Source: Pseudomonas sp. Os17 (lineage in GTDB: Bacteria; Pseudomonadota; Gammaproteobacteria; Pseudomonadales; Pseudomonadaceae). From it: a stretch of 64,000 nt of DNA. A model generated the notes under the pieces. It saw only the letters and a list, made by a program, of their open reading frames with translations. It searched no databases and had not been told where the DNA came from. The first letter of the stretch is position 1; each line of letters begins with the position of its first letter. Shown here in pieces: positions 45,181-53,501 of this stretch. The stretch spans positions 3,847,501 through 3,911,500 of the forward strand of contig NZ_AP014627.1 in the NCBI RefSeq assembly GCF_001547895.1. Reading direction: 5' to 3'. The position numbers and the translations under genes were made by a program.

Positions 45181-45834
45181 TTACACCGAGGTCAGATAGC
45201 GGGTTGGCTCGGATTGCAGCGCCAGGTTCACGGTGCGGGTCAGCAGGTTGTTACGGGACACCGCCGGCTGCTTGGAGAACGAGGTGTAGGCCCCGTACAG
45301 CAGCGTGTCATTGCCGGGGAGGTTGAGGCGCGCGGCCTGTACCTTCTTGCCGGCGTCAGCCGCCATCAGCACCGCGTTGAAGGGTTGAGCCGGATCATCT
45401 GCGATGGTCAGCACCATGCTCGCCGCGGACTTGTCGGTAGGGATCTGCTTGCCCTGGTCATCTTCCAAGAAGGTGACGTCGAGATAGTTCTGCTCGCCGC
45501 CGGAGAAAGCCAAGTCGGTGACCTGCGGAATCAGTACCCAGGAGAGGATCTTTTTCATGGTGCCCGCACCGTTGCCAGCCGGGAACAGCTGCGTATCGGT
45601 GGTATCGATCCCTTCCAGGGTGATCGCCGTGGCGGTCGCGGCTTTAATGCGCACCACCTTGTTGTCCAGCTTGCTCCAGCCGGAGGTCAGCAGCACGATG
45701 TCGCCGACGTCCAGGTCAGCGCCCACAACGGTGGCGACCGCCTCGGAGGCGTTAGAAATTGCGGTGAAAGCCAGAGCCGGGGCGTAGGTCGCGGCATGCT
45801 GGAAGTTGCCGCCGTTGGGAATTCGGTATGCCAT
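45181..45834 (-). CDS. Major tail tube protein
   Basis: 217 residues, lambda gpV-type: MAYRIPNGGNFQHAATYAPA, ISWLIPQ-like ILSWVLIPQVTDLAFSGGEQ, FLEDDQGKQIPTDKSAASMV. It forms the tail tube around the tape measure. Preceded by a GAGAGGA site and a terminator hairpin. Confidence 0.9.
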   Translation of the reverse strand: MAYRIPNGGNFQHAATYAPALAFTAISNASEAVATVVGADLDVGDIVLLTSGWSKLDNKVVRIKAATATAITLEGIDTTDTQLFPAGNGAGTMKKILSWVLIPQVTDLAFSGGEQNYLDVTFLEDDQGKQIPTDKSAASMVLTIADDPAQPFNAVLMAADAGKKVQAARLNLPGNDTLLYGAYTSFSKQPAVSRNNLLTRTVNLALQSEPTRYLTSV

Positions 45835-45860
45835 TGGGTTTTCCTCTCTTTAGAAATAAC

Positions 45861-45881
45861 AAAACCCGCTCAATGGCGGGT
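45861..45881 (-). terminator. Hairpin before the tail tube gene
   Basis: ACCCGC / GCGGGT stem, 6-base loop, followed on the minus strand by TTTTGTT, upstream of the tail tube ribosome site. Weaker T-run than the others. Confidence 0.6.
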
Positions 45882-45906
45882 CTGTGGGGTTGCCCGATGG
45901 GCGGAA

Positions 45907-46323
45907 TCAGTTGGTATCGGCGCGATACTGGAAGGACACGGGCACGGTGTAGGTGGTGTCACCCTGGATGCCTGGCCCCTGGTCTGGCGGCGTCATGGTG
46001 ATCACCGTCAGGCCGGCCTTTTCGTTCCGTTCATACAGCGGAAACAGAGCGCTGATCTCATCAGCCAGGCCGCCGGCCGGACCGCGGTACTTGCCCGACG
46101 GCACCACCACGCTGACCTGGAAGACGCCGGTATACAGCCGGTGATCGCCGCCCAGGGTGTTGCTCGCAGTATCCGCCGGCAGCGTGTAGGCACGGAGGTA
46201 GGTTTCTCCGTCCTTTGGCGTGTAGGTCTCGTTCTCGACGACCACTTTCAGCGGCGGAACCCTGGCTTTCGCCCAGCCGATAACCCTGGCCTGGTAGATC
46301 GTGGCAATGACGTTATGACTCAT
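45907..46323 (-). CDS. Tail terminator protein (DUF4128-like)
   Basis: 138 residues: GDHRLYTGVFQVSVVVPSGK, LADEISALFPLYERNEKAGL, YTVPVSFQYRADTN. Matches the DUF4128 group of gpU-like tail-completion proteins that cap the tail tube. Overlaps the upstream gene by 4 bases. Confidence 0.82.
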   Translation of the reverse strand: MSHNVIATIYQARVIGWAKARVPPLKVVVENETYTPKDGETYLRAYTLPADTASNTLGGDHRLYTGVFQVSVVVPSGKYRGPAGGLADEISALFPLYERNEKAGLTVITMTPPDQGPGIQGDTTYTVPVSFQYRADTN

Positions 46324-46973
46324 ACCTGGTTGTTCCTGATGGCTTCGTCGACGATCTGCTGGAACCTGGCGAGCGTGATTCGAACCATGCCGCCGGGGGC
46401 CTGCTTGGAATGCCCGTATTCAAGCGGCACCGCATAAGGCAGGTTGTTCACGATGTAGGCTGTCTGGCCTGCTGTCAGCTGCCCGACCTGCAGCCGCAGC
46501 TTGGCCAGAGTCACACCGCCAGAAGGATCGACCTGATCCAGCGTGCCGTCGGCGGGTGTATCGATCGAGAACTGCCAGTTACCCCGGAAGCGACCGCCGA
46601 CATAGTCCTTCCCGGCGACCAGGCCGTTCACGTTGAAGTTCTGGTCGCGCTCGGTCTTGGTCAGGGGCTTGGCATACTTCACGCCGCGGCGCAGCTTGCC
46701 GGCCTTGGTGAAGTTGCTTTCGTCCAGGTTGATCAGCGTGTTGCGCACCGAGACCTTGAAGTCGTAGTCGTCGGCTGCGCGTGTATTGGTTGCGCGGTGC
46801 GCCACGTTGGCCGCCCAGATCTCCGGATTACCCACCGGCGACATGCGAATCACGCTGCTGCCGATCTCGTTCACGATCTCGCGAAAGGTGGCGTCTATGC
46901 CGACCTGGGCCTGCTCGGCAAACTGGCGGATGTTCTCCGCGAAGCTGCCGTTCCTGCCGGCGTAGCGGTTCAC
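46320..46973 (-). CDS. HK97 gp10-like tail-completion protein
   Basis: 217 residues: RQFAEQAQVGIDATFREIVN, RMSPVGNPEIWAANV, FRGNWQFSIDTPADGTLDQV, YIVNNLPYAVPLEYGHSKQA, PGGMVRITLARF. The N-Y-x-L-E-Y-G-x-S-x-Q-A-P-G-M pattern is the gp10/gpZ hallmark. Works at the head-tail junction. Confidence 0.87.
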   Translation of the reverse strand: MNRYAGRNGSFAENIRQFAEQAQVGIDATFREIVNEIGSSVIRMSPVGNPEIWAANVAHRATNTRAADDYDFKVSVRNTLINLDESNFTKAGKLRRGVKYAKPLTKTERDQNFNVNGLVAGKDYVGGRFRGNWQFSIDTPADGTLDQVDPSGGVTLAKLRLQVGQLTAGQTAYIVNNLPYAVPLEYGHSKQAPGGMVRITLARFQQIVDEAIRNNQV

Positions 46974-47338
46974 GACCGCACCTGCAGCTCGTACAGAATC
47001 GGAGTGCCGGCTGGGTTGATTTCTTTCAGCGGCGGAACGATGGACCAGGTCCGGCCTTGAATGATCACCTTATTCAGCAGATCCGGCGCCCACGCCAGCC
47101 CCTGAGCGGCGACCTTGAGCTTCTTGTCGCCCTGCTTGATGAGGCTGTTGTTCTGGAACTCCAAGCCTGTGAAGTCGAGCAGGATGCCCTGGGTGGTTTG
47201 CTCGGTGATGGTGTCGGGGCCAGCGAACCCAGTTTCAGGATCGTAATCGCCGGGCTTGATGTCGCGGATGGTTACGGGCTGGCCGAACTCTGTGATCATC
47301 TCCAGAGCCGTAACGGCCATTTCTTCGTAGAATGCCAT
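46970..47338 (-). CDS. Head-tail joining protein
   Basis: 122 residues, beta-rich (GQPVTIRDIKPGDYDPETGF, QGILLDFTGLEFQNNSLIKQ). Location between the connector and gp10-like genes and the 4-base overlap mark it as part of the neck module. No motif decides its exact role. Confidence 0.75.
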   Translation of the reverse strand: MAFYEEMAVTALEMITEFGQPVTIRDIKPGDYDPETGFAGPDTITEQTTQGILLDFTGLEFQNNSLIKQGDKKLKVAAQGLAWAPDLLNKVIIQGRTWSIVPPLKEINPAGTPILYELQVRS

Positions 47339-47362
47339 TTGGCTACCCTAAAAGGACCTTTG

Positions 47363-47671
47363 ATGACTAATGGCGAAAAAGCATTGTTATTGATTGAGGC
47401 TGCCGAGCGCCTAAACAATGCATTGACAGACTTCAGTAGAGTCGACGAATGCCCAGCGAGAGTCGCCCTAGTACAGGCAATTCGCACCGTATTGGCTGGA
47501 ACGGCTGCAGAGAAACTCGCCGATGAATTGATAGACCAACTTGCTCAACACAGTGTTCCGCTCGACTCAAAGGACCTTGCCACTTTGGTTGATCTCGTAT
47601 CCGTTAGCAGCGACGGAGATTTAGCCAATGTTTATATCCATTATGAAACACGGCAAATGGAGAAGTATTGA
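47363..47671 (+). CDS. Opposite-strand accessory protein (moron) in the neck module
   Basis: 102 residues, helical and acidic (EKALLLIEAAERLNNALTDF). AAAGGA site just before the ATG at 47363. Runs against the late operon and fills the gap between two connector genes exactly, so it was inserted as a unit. No family recognised. Confidence 0.65.
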   Translation: MTNGEKALLLIEAAERLNNALTDFSRVDECPARVALVQAIRTVLAGTAAEKLADELIDQLAQHSVPLDSKDLATLVDLVSVSSDGDLANVYIHYETRQMEKY

Positions 47672-47672
47672 T

Positions 47673-48176
47673 TTAGGCCCGCACCGCAAATAACCCGCGC
47701 CGTTGTAGGTAGTCAGCAAACTGCGTGGCGCTCGGCCGGTCCGGCGCCGCCGGCAACAGTCGGCCGCTGCTGTTCGGTATGGCGGCATACTCGCGGGTTA
47801 CCGCCCCTTCGACACGCTCCAGGGTTACCGCGCCTTTGCGCTTCTCGATCGGGTCGATGTCGTCCTGGTGAATCTCGGCGGCCAGAGCCATCTGGCCGTA
47901 TTGAATCCGCGCCGGCAGGTAGTTGTTTGGCTTGATCTCCTGATCAAGCAGCACTTCCCGGCGCGGCCAGGCCAGAGCCTGCTCGCTGCTGGTCTTGCGG
48001 CCCTTCCAGGTCATGCCATCCATTGCCAGGGCCGCTCGGCGAAGCAACGCTTCCTGCGCGGGCACCTCCGCAGGGATGGCTACGCCGAATTTCACGGCGT
48101 ACATGGCCAGATCCTCGGCGGACGCATAGCTTTCGGCGTCAGGCTTGCCGGTGCCATCCTCAACTATGAGTGCCAT
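47673..48176 (-). CDS. Head-tail connector, DnaT-like ssDNA-binding family
   Basis: 167 residues: DAESYASAEDLAMYAVKFG, ALLRRAALAMDGMTWKGRKT, QALAWPRREVLLDQEIKPNN, YGQMALAAEIHQD. This is the domain annotated as DnaT-like in phages, which sits where gp6-type adaptors do. Most likely an adaptor rather than a replication protein, judged by its neighbours. Confidence 0.8.
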   Translation of the reverse strand: MALIVEDGTGKPDAESYASAEDLAMYAVKFGVAIPAEVPAQEALLRRAALAMDGMTWKGRKTSSEQALAWPRREVLLDQEIKPNNYLPARIQYGQMALAAEIHQDDIDPIEKRKGAVTLERVEGAVTREYAAIPNSSGRLLPAAPDRPSATQFADYLQRRGLFAVRA

Positions 48177-48179
48177 AAA

Positions 48180-48488
48180 TCAACTCGCTGGAATGAGTTT
48201 CACAATTTCGGCCTTCGAGGCCTTCGGATCGAACTCGATGCCCTGAGCAGTGAGCCAATCACGCAGATCTGCCACGCCCATTTTAGCTGGGTCAGTTTCA
48301 GTAGCGCCGGCGGGCTCGACAACATCGACCTCGACCTGGATAGCCTTGTAAGCCTCAACCACGACTGGCCAATCACCCACAACAGTTACCTTGGTCACAC
48401 CGGACTCTGGCTTATCGAAGTACTGCGGGTTGCGATAGCGCTGATCGGGATCGAAGTCCGTGGTTTGCGCAGAGTAAGTCAATTCCAT
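48180..48488 (-). CDS. Small capsid-associated protein with HeH/LEM-like C-terminus
   Basis: 102 residues. C-terminal 35 residues (MGVADLRDWLTAQGIEFDPK then ASKAEIVKLI) look like a HeH/SAP helix-extended-helix DNA-binding motif, which is common in small proteins next to phage capsid genes. ATG at 48488 behind GGAG. Confidence 0.7.
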   Translation of the reverse strand: MELTYSAQTTDFDPDQRYRNPQYFDKPESGVTKVTVVGDWPVVVEAYKAIQVEVDVVEPAGATETDPAKMGVADLRDWLTAQGIEFDPKASKAEIVKLIPAS

Positions 48489-48539
48489 GGATGTCTCCAA
48501 AGCGGCTCATGGCGAACCGCTTGCTGAGGAAGGCGCTGA

Positions 48540-49487
48540 TTAAGGCGCGGACAGGTCGATCAGAACGCCGGCAGTGACCTTGTCGCTGGTGGCGTACTTG
48601 GTCCAGTTGGCACCGGTGCCGATCGCAGCCAGGTTCGGGTTCACCCCACCGGTGGCGTCCTTCCAGCTGTAGCCGAGCAGGTCCAGGTTGAAGGTGCCCT
48701 CAGCGCGGAAGCCCATCGCCAAGTTTTCCTGGGTGTTGATGGGGTACGAACGGAAGCCCGGAGCCTGCGACTCAGTGATTTTGATTGCCCCAGCCTGCAG
48801 GCCGAAGATGGTTTCGGTCGGGATGGTGTCCGACACCAAAACAGGCTTACCCATGGTGCCGGGCTGGCCACCGTAGATAACCACGCCGGCTTCTTCGTAA
48901 ACCTTCTCAGTGATGGCCTGGTCGACCATGTCGAAGTAGGTCGCCGAGTCCATGGTCCATAGCGCAATGCGACCGAAGCGGTCGCCGAACTTGCGCATGC
49001 CCTTGGTCAGCGCCTTCTTGCCATCAGTGGCAAAGCTGGCCTTGGTAACCATATTGGGGTTGGCACCGATGGAAGCCTTCAGCGCGGCCATGGCGTACTG
49101 GATGTAGCCTTCCAGCACTGCATCGGCGTAGTCCTGGCCCACCAGCTCGGAGAACTCTTCCGGCGAGCGAGCGCGACGTTTGAAGGCCTCCTCGGTGGTC
49201 TCGTAAGGACCGTACTTGAACGGCACCTTCACACCGACCATTTCGCCGGAGCCGATCTTCTGGCCGGCAACCGCGGCTGTCGAGTTCACGTCGCGGTGAG
49301 CGATGGATCCGCCGAGCTTGTAGAAAGCACGCTTGCGCAGGTCGCCTTCGATCAGTTCGTTGTCCAGCACCAGGGCGCCGTTGGAAGAGGCGTTGAAGAT
49401 GTCGATCACATCCTGGATGCGCTCCAGGTAAGCGGTTTGGGCAAGATCGTTGTAGACGATCATGTCCGAGGTGACGGTAGTCGCCAT
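48540..49487 (-). CDS. Major capsid protein
   Basis: 315 residues. Typical phage coat layout: N-arm (MIVYNDLAQTAYLERIQDVI), KVPFKYGPYETTEEAFKRRA, EGYIQYAMAALKASIGANPN, RIALWTMDSATYFDMVDQAI, GKPVLVSDTIP and AGAIKITESQAPGFRSYPIN. It lies directly downstream of the scaffold gene. A fragment of a homologous gene survives at 21286-21420. Confidence 0.9.
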   Translation of the reverse strand: MATTVTSDMIVYNDLAQTAYLERIQDVIDIFNASSNGALVLDNELIEGDLRKRAFYKLGGSIAHRDVNSTAAVAGQKIGSGEMVGVKVPFKYGPYETTEEAFKRRARSPEEFSELVGQDYADAVLEGYIQYAMAALKASIGANPNMVTKASFATDGKKALTKGMRKFGDRFGRIALWTMDSATYFDMVDQAITEKVYEEAGVVIYGGQPGTMGKPVLVSDTIPTETIFGLQAGAIKITESQAPGFRSYPINTQENLAMGFRAEGTFNLDLLGYSWKDATGGVNPNLAAIGTGANWTKYATSDKVTAGVLIDLSAP

Positions 49488-49498
49488 GGGTTACTCCA

Positions 49499-50215
49499 TT
49501 ATTTGGGCAATTTCAGGTAGGCGTCCTGGCCGTTTGCAGTGATGAACTCACGCTTGGCGACAGAGGACATTTCGGAACGTTTCAGAGCGGCCCCACCGCC
49601 ATTTCCAGCACCGCCGGCCCCGCCGCCAGATGCCTTGCTGCCTGCGATCAGAGGACCGAACGCAGGGTCTTTCGTGAATTCACTCTTCAGCTCTTCCAGC
49701 GTAGTGGCGGAGAGCTTGCCGGCTTGGTCCAGCACTACGACAGTTGGCTTGCCGTCGCGCTGCTCGACGCTCAAGCGACGTTCGATATGGGGAAGCAGTG
49801 CCTTGGCGCTGCCTGGGATGGCTAGAGTGGTTGCGATCTCGGTAGCAGTACGCCCTACGGTCAGATCCCGGATCTGACCTTGCAGGGTGTTGCGCTCCGA
49901 CTCGAGCTGGCCATTCAGCTCTGCCTCGCGGCGGCTGTATTTCTCGGACCAGGATTTTTCGAGTTCTTCAACGTTGCCCGATTTGCGCAGTGCTTCTTCA
50001 CGCTCCAGGCGAGCCTGTTCTTCAGCTGCCTTGCGCTTGTCGGCTTCTGATTTCTTCTCGGCCAGCAGTTCTTCAACCTTCGATTTCAGGCCGGAAACGT
50101 CTTCAGGCTGAGGCAACCCCTCGATGCCGAGGACATACTTGCCCTCTTTCTCGGTGTAAAAAGCGCGCACGGATTCGTCTACCCCTTCCAGGGTATCCAG
50201 TTGGAATTTCAGCAT
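49499..50215 (-). CDS. Scaffold protein
   Basis: 238 residues, with an almost continuous charged coiled coil (about 45-115, LKSKVEELLAEKKSEADKRK onward), a middle helical domain, and a Gly-rich linker (KASGGGAGGAGNGGG) to a short basic end. Composition and place just before the capsid gene identify the head scaffold. Confidence 0.82.
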   Translation of the reverse strand: MLKFQLDTLEGVDESVRAFYTEKEGKYVLGIEGLPQPEDVSGLKSKVEELLAEKKSEADKRKAAEEQARLEREEALRKSGNVEELEKSWSEKYSRREAELNGQLESERNTLQGQIRDLTVGRTATEIATTLAIPGSAKALLPHIERRLSVEQRDGKPTVVVLDQAGKLSATTLEELKSEFTKDPAFGPLIAGSKASGGGAGGAGNGGGAALKRSEMSSVAKREFITANGQDAYLKLPK

Positions 50216-50377
50216 GGGTTGTCTCCCAGAGACGTAGGTGCAGGCCCTGCCTGCAGAAAGACACCGCGTTGAGCGGCTGAGTGATTAGTGACCTGATGTC
50301 AGAGTTGCAATTTCCATAATTCTAGAGATGATGCGTCCGAAAATTTCACCCCCTCTGAAACAAGGACGTGCCTGTAA

Positions 50378-50959
50378 ATGTGCTGGAAAGAAATTACCGA
50401 AATTGTGGGTAGCAACCTTCCTGATGCTAATTTAGTCGCTGCTATGGCCGGGGCAGCCTCAGCCCTTGCTGCTTTCTGGACCATACGGCACGCCTCGAAA
50501 GCCAGGGAAAATGAGCGCTACCTGGGTTACGCAGTAACTACCCTTGAACGAGCGTTCTCTGCATTAGTTGGTCAAAGCACGGTAGATGAATTGCCACCAT
50601 CCGATCGCATCGGTTGGCTTACGGCTGCACGTTTGATTGAGGAGTACAAGTCAGCAAAAACTCGCATCAAGGATCGAGTAATCCTCCAAGAATGCGAAAG
50701 CCACGAGGACCACTGGAGGCACCAGTTTTACCTTCGACTTGCACCTCTCTCAATTGGAAGGGTTGCTTATTATTCCGAGGGCTCAGATTCCATCGATCCG
50801 ACTTCTGCGATCGTCGTTCACGCCTTCGCAAGCTGGCCGGAGAACAAGCTTGATCCCATAAAACGCTATAGAACCTACAACGAAGCGCTCGAGAAGCTTC
50901 AAATTCACCCTAAATGGGCGAGCCTCAAATGGTATGTAAACAATTACAAACAAGATTAA
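50378..50959 (+). CDS. Opposite-strand membrane-anchored accessory protein (moron)
   Basis: 193 residues; one N-terminal helix (about 18-37, LVAAMAGAASALAAFWTIRH) and a cytoplasmic helical domain. Lower GC than its neighbours. Lies between scaffold and minor head genes on the opposite strand. Topology matches 24099-24653. Unknown function; phage exclusion is possible. Confidence 0.65.
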   Translation: MCWKEITEIVGSNLPDANLVAAMAGAASALAAFWTIRHASKARENERYLGYAVTTLERAFSALVGQSTVDELPPSDRIGWLTAARLIEEYKSAKTRIKDRVILQECESHEDHWRHQFYLRLAPLSIGRVAYYSEGSDSIDPTSAIVVHAFASWPENKLDPIKRYRTYNEALEKLQIHPKWASLKWYVNNYKQD

Positions 50960-50971
50960 TACCAAGCCTTT

Positions 50972-52063
50972 CTACCCGGGACCGAAAACCCGCTCGAACG
51001 CCAGAGGCTCAAGAACTTTCATCTGCACAAGCGTTAGCGGTGAAAAGTTGCGATCAAGCTGCAGCTCAGAGAATCGCTCAATGCTCAGGCCACCATCGCG
51101 GAGTAACTTGGCGCGTTTCGAGCCTATCGCCTTGTCCTGGAACGTAGCCGGCTGCTGCTTGAGCCACTCGTAATAGCTAAGGTCGGCCCTTACCTGCTGC
51201 GGGCCATCCTCACCGACAGACGCTCGCGTGGCACCCTCGGCAAACATTGCGCTGAAGCGAGTCACAGCCACTACTGTCGATCGGCAGTTGATGTGGATCG
51301 GCGGCCGGGGGCCCTCTGTCAACTTGAACCGGCGCTTATCGAGCGTCCGGCACTGGCTGGTGGTCTTTGAATCCAAGGTGCTGACCCACTCCACGGCCTG
51401 GACGACGTCGGGGTTCTCTTTCAGCGTCTCCATGCGCGCCTGGGTGGCGACGTGCTGCACTGCCGTCCGCACAATGGCACCAGCGTTGCGGTTGGTCGTG
51501 GCCAAGATGCCGTCGTTGTAGTTGAGCACCTTGGTCCCGCGAATGTTCTTGATGATCTGGAAGTTGGTCTGGCCTTCGAAGAAGCCCTGCCGGATCGCGC
51601 CCGTGAGGCGCTGCCGCTCGGTGACGGTGAAGCCATCAATGAACGACTTCAGCAACTTGCCGCCGTCCACGCCGCGCACACTGAGCGGATTGGAGAGGAT
51701 CGCCGTCCTGATCGCTGCAGCGCCTGGGACAGCAGCCTCAAAGGACACACCCACCGGTGCCGCCCGGGTCAGGCTGGTAGCCTCGAACTGCGCCTCATAG
51801 TTGGCGATGTCGACCAGGTCCAGGTTCAGCTTCTCGCTGTACCGGTCAAAGATGCCCAGCAACAGGCTGTCGACCTCCTGCAGCAGCACCTCAAGGCGCC
51901 GAGCGGTGTACTCAGTGAGGTCCGCGCGTGCCAGGCGGTCACGGATCGATCTGTCGATCTCCTTGAGAAAGGGGCCGAACTTCTCGACCTCTCCCGACTT
52001 CAGCTGTTCGAGGAAGACAGCGTGTCGGATGGTGGCATCAAGGATCGCTTGGTTTGCCGCCAT
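50972..52063 (-). CDS. Minor head protein, SPP1 gp7 / Mu F family
   Basis: 363 residues. The C-terminal part carries the family motif VEWVSTLDSKTTSQCRTLDK ... GPRPPIHINCRSTVV. The long helical N-terminus (IDRSIRDRLARADLTEYTAR) is also typical. Injected or portal-associated head protein. Overlaps the portal gene by 26 bases. Confidence 0.9.
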   Translation of the reverse strand: MAANQAILDATIRHAVFLEQLKSGEVEKFGPFLKEIDRSIRDRLARADLTEYTARRLEVLLQEVDSLLLGIFDRYSEKLNLDLVDIANYEAQFEATSLTRAAPVGVSFEAAVPGAAAIRTAILSNPLSVRGVDGGKLLKSFIDGFTVTERQRLTGAIRQGFFEGQTNFQIIKNIRGTKVLNYNDGILATTNRNAGAIVRTAVQHVATQARMETLKENPDVVQAVEWVSTLDSKTTSQCRTLDKRRFKLTEGPRPPIHINCRSTVVAVTRFSAMFAEGATRASVGEDGPQQVRADLSYYEWLKQQPATFQDKAIGSKRAKLLRDGGLSIERFSELQLDRNFSPLTLVQMKVLEPLAFERVFGPG

Positions 52064-53501
52064 CGCCAGGCCCTCCGGTCAGGTCATCCAGTTGCGGGCC
52101 CGCTTCAGCAGTCTGCAGCTCATCCCGGATTTCATCGTCGGTCTTCTCCGGGTCGATGACGCCGCGGTCGCGCAGGTACTGCCAGAAGTCAGCCTCAGGC
52201 AGCCGGCCGCCCTGCACAGCGTTGAACAATGCAGAAAGGATCGCAGGGTCGAGGCTGATCTGCGTGAAGTCCTGGTTCAGCTTGTAGAGCGATTCGCCGG
52301 CGACGTTCAGGAACTCGCCCATCCATTCCAGGCACTGCGAATAGGCCTCGCTGACGTTGCTCACGATCAAGGACAACACACTGTGCTCGGCGGCGCTGTC
52401 GTTGTCGGCCTGAGTGGCTGTCTTCACCGCGCTGCTACGCTCGATCAGCCTGGCGCCGAGGGCGATCAACTGATCTTCCTTGGCATCCATGGCCTCCTTG
52501 ATCATGGTGTTGGCCTGGGCCTGGAGAATGCCGGCTGTGCCGTTCTGGGGCAGCGGCAGAATGGCCCGGGAACCGAAGTAGATCCCCTTCTCTTCCAGCA
52601 TCTTCACCCACTGCTCATCAAGGCCAGCCATGTACACCTGTGGCTGGCCCATCAGGTAAGCCGCGTCCTCGTAGTCAGCGCTGTTGCGGTAATGCCCGAT
52701 GTTGATCTCGGCCATGTCGTACAGCGGGGAGTCGTCGATGCTTGCGTCGTTGTTCTCGCTTCCCAGGAACTGGAAAGGGATCACCCTCCACCGCTGGCCT
52801 GCGCCGTTCAACGGGGTGAAAGGTGCTATGACCATCGAGGTCTGACCAGAGCCCTCCTCCCACACCTCCTGGGTGTAGTTCCCATCCGCATCCAGACGTA
52901 GCACGCGATACTGGGTTACCTGCTTGCTGCCGAAGCCATCATCAGTGTCGACATCGACCTTCTCCTCCAGCACCACCAGGCTCAGCAGGTGCTGGCCACC
53001 TACCTTGCGAGTCTTCCAGTTCTTGATCGCTTCCGTTGGGTAGCTGCTGATCGTCGAACGGACACGGCCAGACGCCATATCGGCAACACTCACGGCCTGA
53101 CCATCAACTTGCGGGTAATCCACCAACAGCCCGTGACGCCCTACCTCAAGCAGATGCCCAATCACTGACTGGGACTGCTGATAGATGCTCACGCCCTGGC
53201 CATCGACATCCTTGGCCACGTAATCGAGCGCGCCCGGCACCGTCAGCGTCGGCCAGGTACGGAACACAGCGCCCACCAGGCTGTGCTTGGTCCGGCCGGT
53301 GGCGTTGTAGAACACGGCCCGCTGCTTGTAGCTGTCGTAGCGCTCCCGATTCTCCCTGCTCGTATCATGAGCATTGGGGCGCGGCAGGTATCGTTCGCCG
53401 GCGGCCTTGATGGTTTCTGAGCCCTTGCAGACGTCACGCACCAAGCGCCAGCGATTTCGCGCCGCGTCGTACTCGGGGCGAGTGAAAGTGACGTCTGTCA
53501 T
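52038..53501 (-). CDS. Portal protein (DUF4055 family)
   Basis: 487 residues: FTRPEYDAARNRWRLVRDVC, LVGAVFRTWPTLTVPGALDY, GRHGLLVDYPQVDGQAVSVA, SPLYDMAEINIGHYRNSADY, AYLMGQPQVYMAGLDEQWVK. This is the DUF4055 portal type found with DUF2280 terminase small subunits. Forms the dodecameric DNA gate of the head. 4-base overlap with terminase. Confidence 0.9.
   Translation of the reverse strand: MTDVTFTRPEYDAARNRWRLVRDVCKGSETIKAAGERYLPRPNAHDTSRENRERYDSYKQRAVFYNATGRTKHSLVGAVFRTWPTLTVPGALDYVAKDVDGQGVSIYQQSQSVIGHLLEVGRHGLLVDYPQVDGQAVSVADMASGRVRSTISSYPTEAIKNWKTRKVGGQHLLSLVVLEEKVDVDTDDGFGSKQVTQYRVLRLDADGNYTQEVWEEGSGQTSMVIAPFTPLNGAGQRWRVIPFQFLGSENNDASIDDSPLYDMAEINIGHYRNSADYEDAAYLMGQPQVYMAGLDEQWVKMLEEKGIYFGSRAILPLPQNGTAGILQAQANTMIKEAMDAKEDQLIALGARLIERSSAVKTATQADNDSAAEHSVLSLIVSNVSEAYSQCLEWMGEFLNVAGESLYKLNQDFTQISLDPAILSALFNAVQGGRLPEADFWQYLRDRGVIDPEKTDDEIRDELQTAEAGPQLDDLTGGPGDGGKPSDP

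Noticed and set aside
28652..45881. Dispersed mobile repeat (REP/MITE-like) in the tail genes
   Set aside because: The shared features are short hairpin, T-run and ribosome site; there are no conserved flanks, terminal repeats or target duplications.
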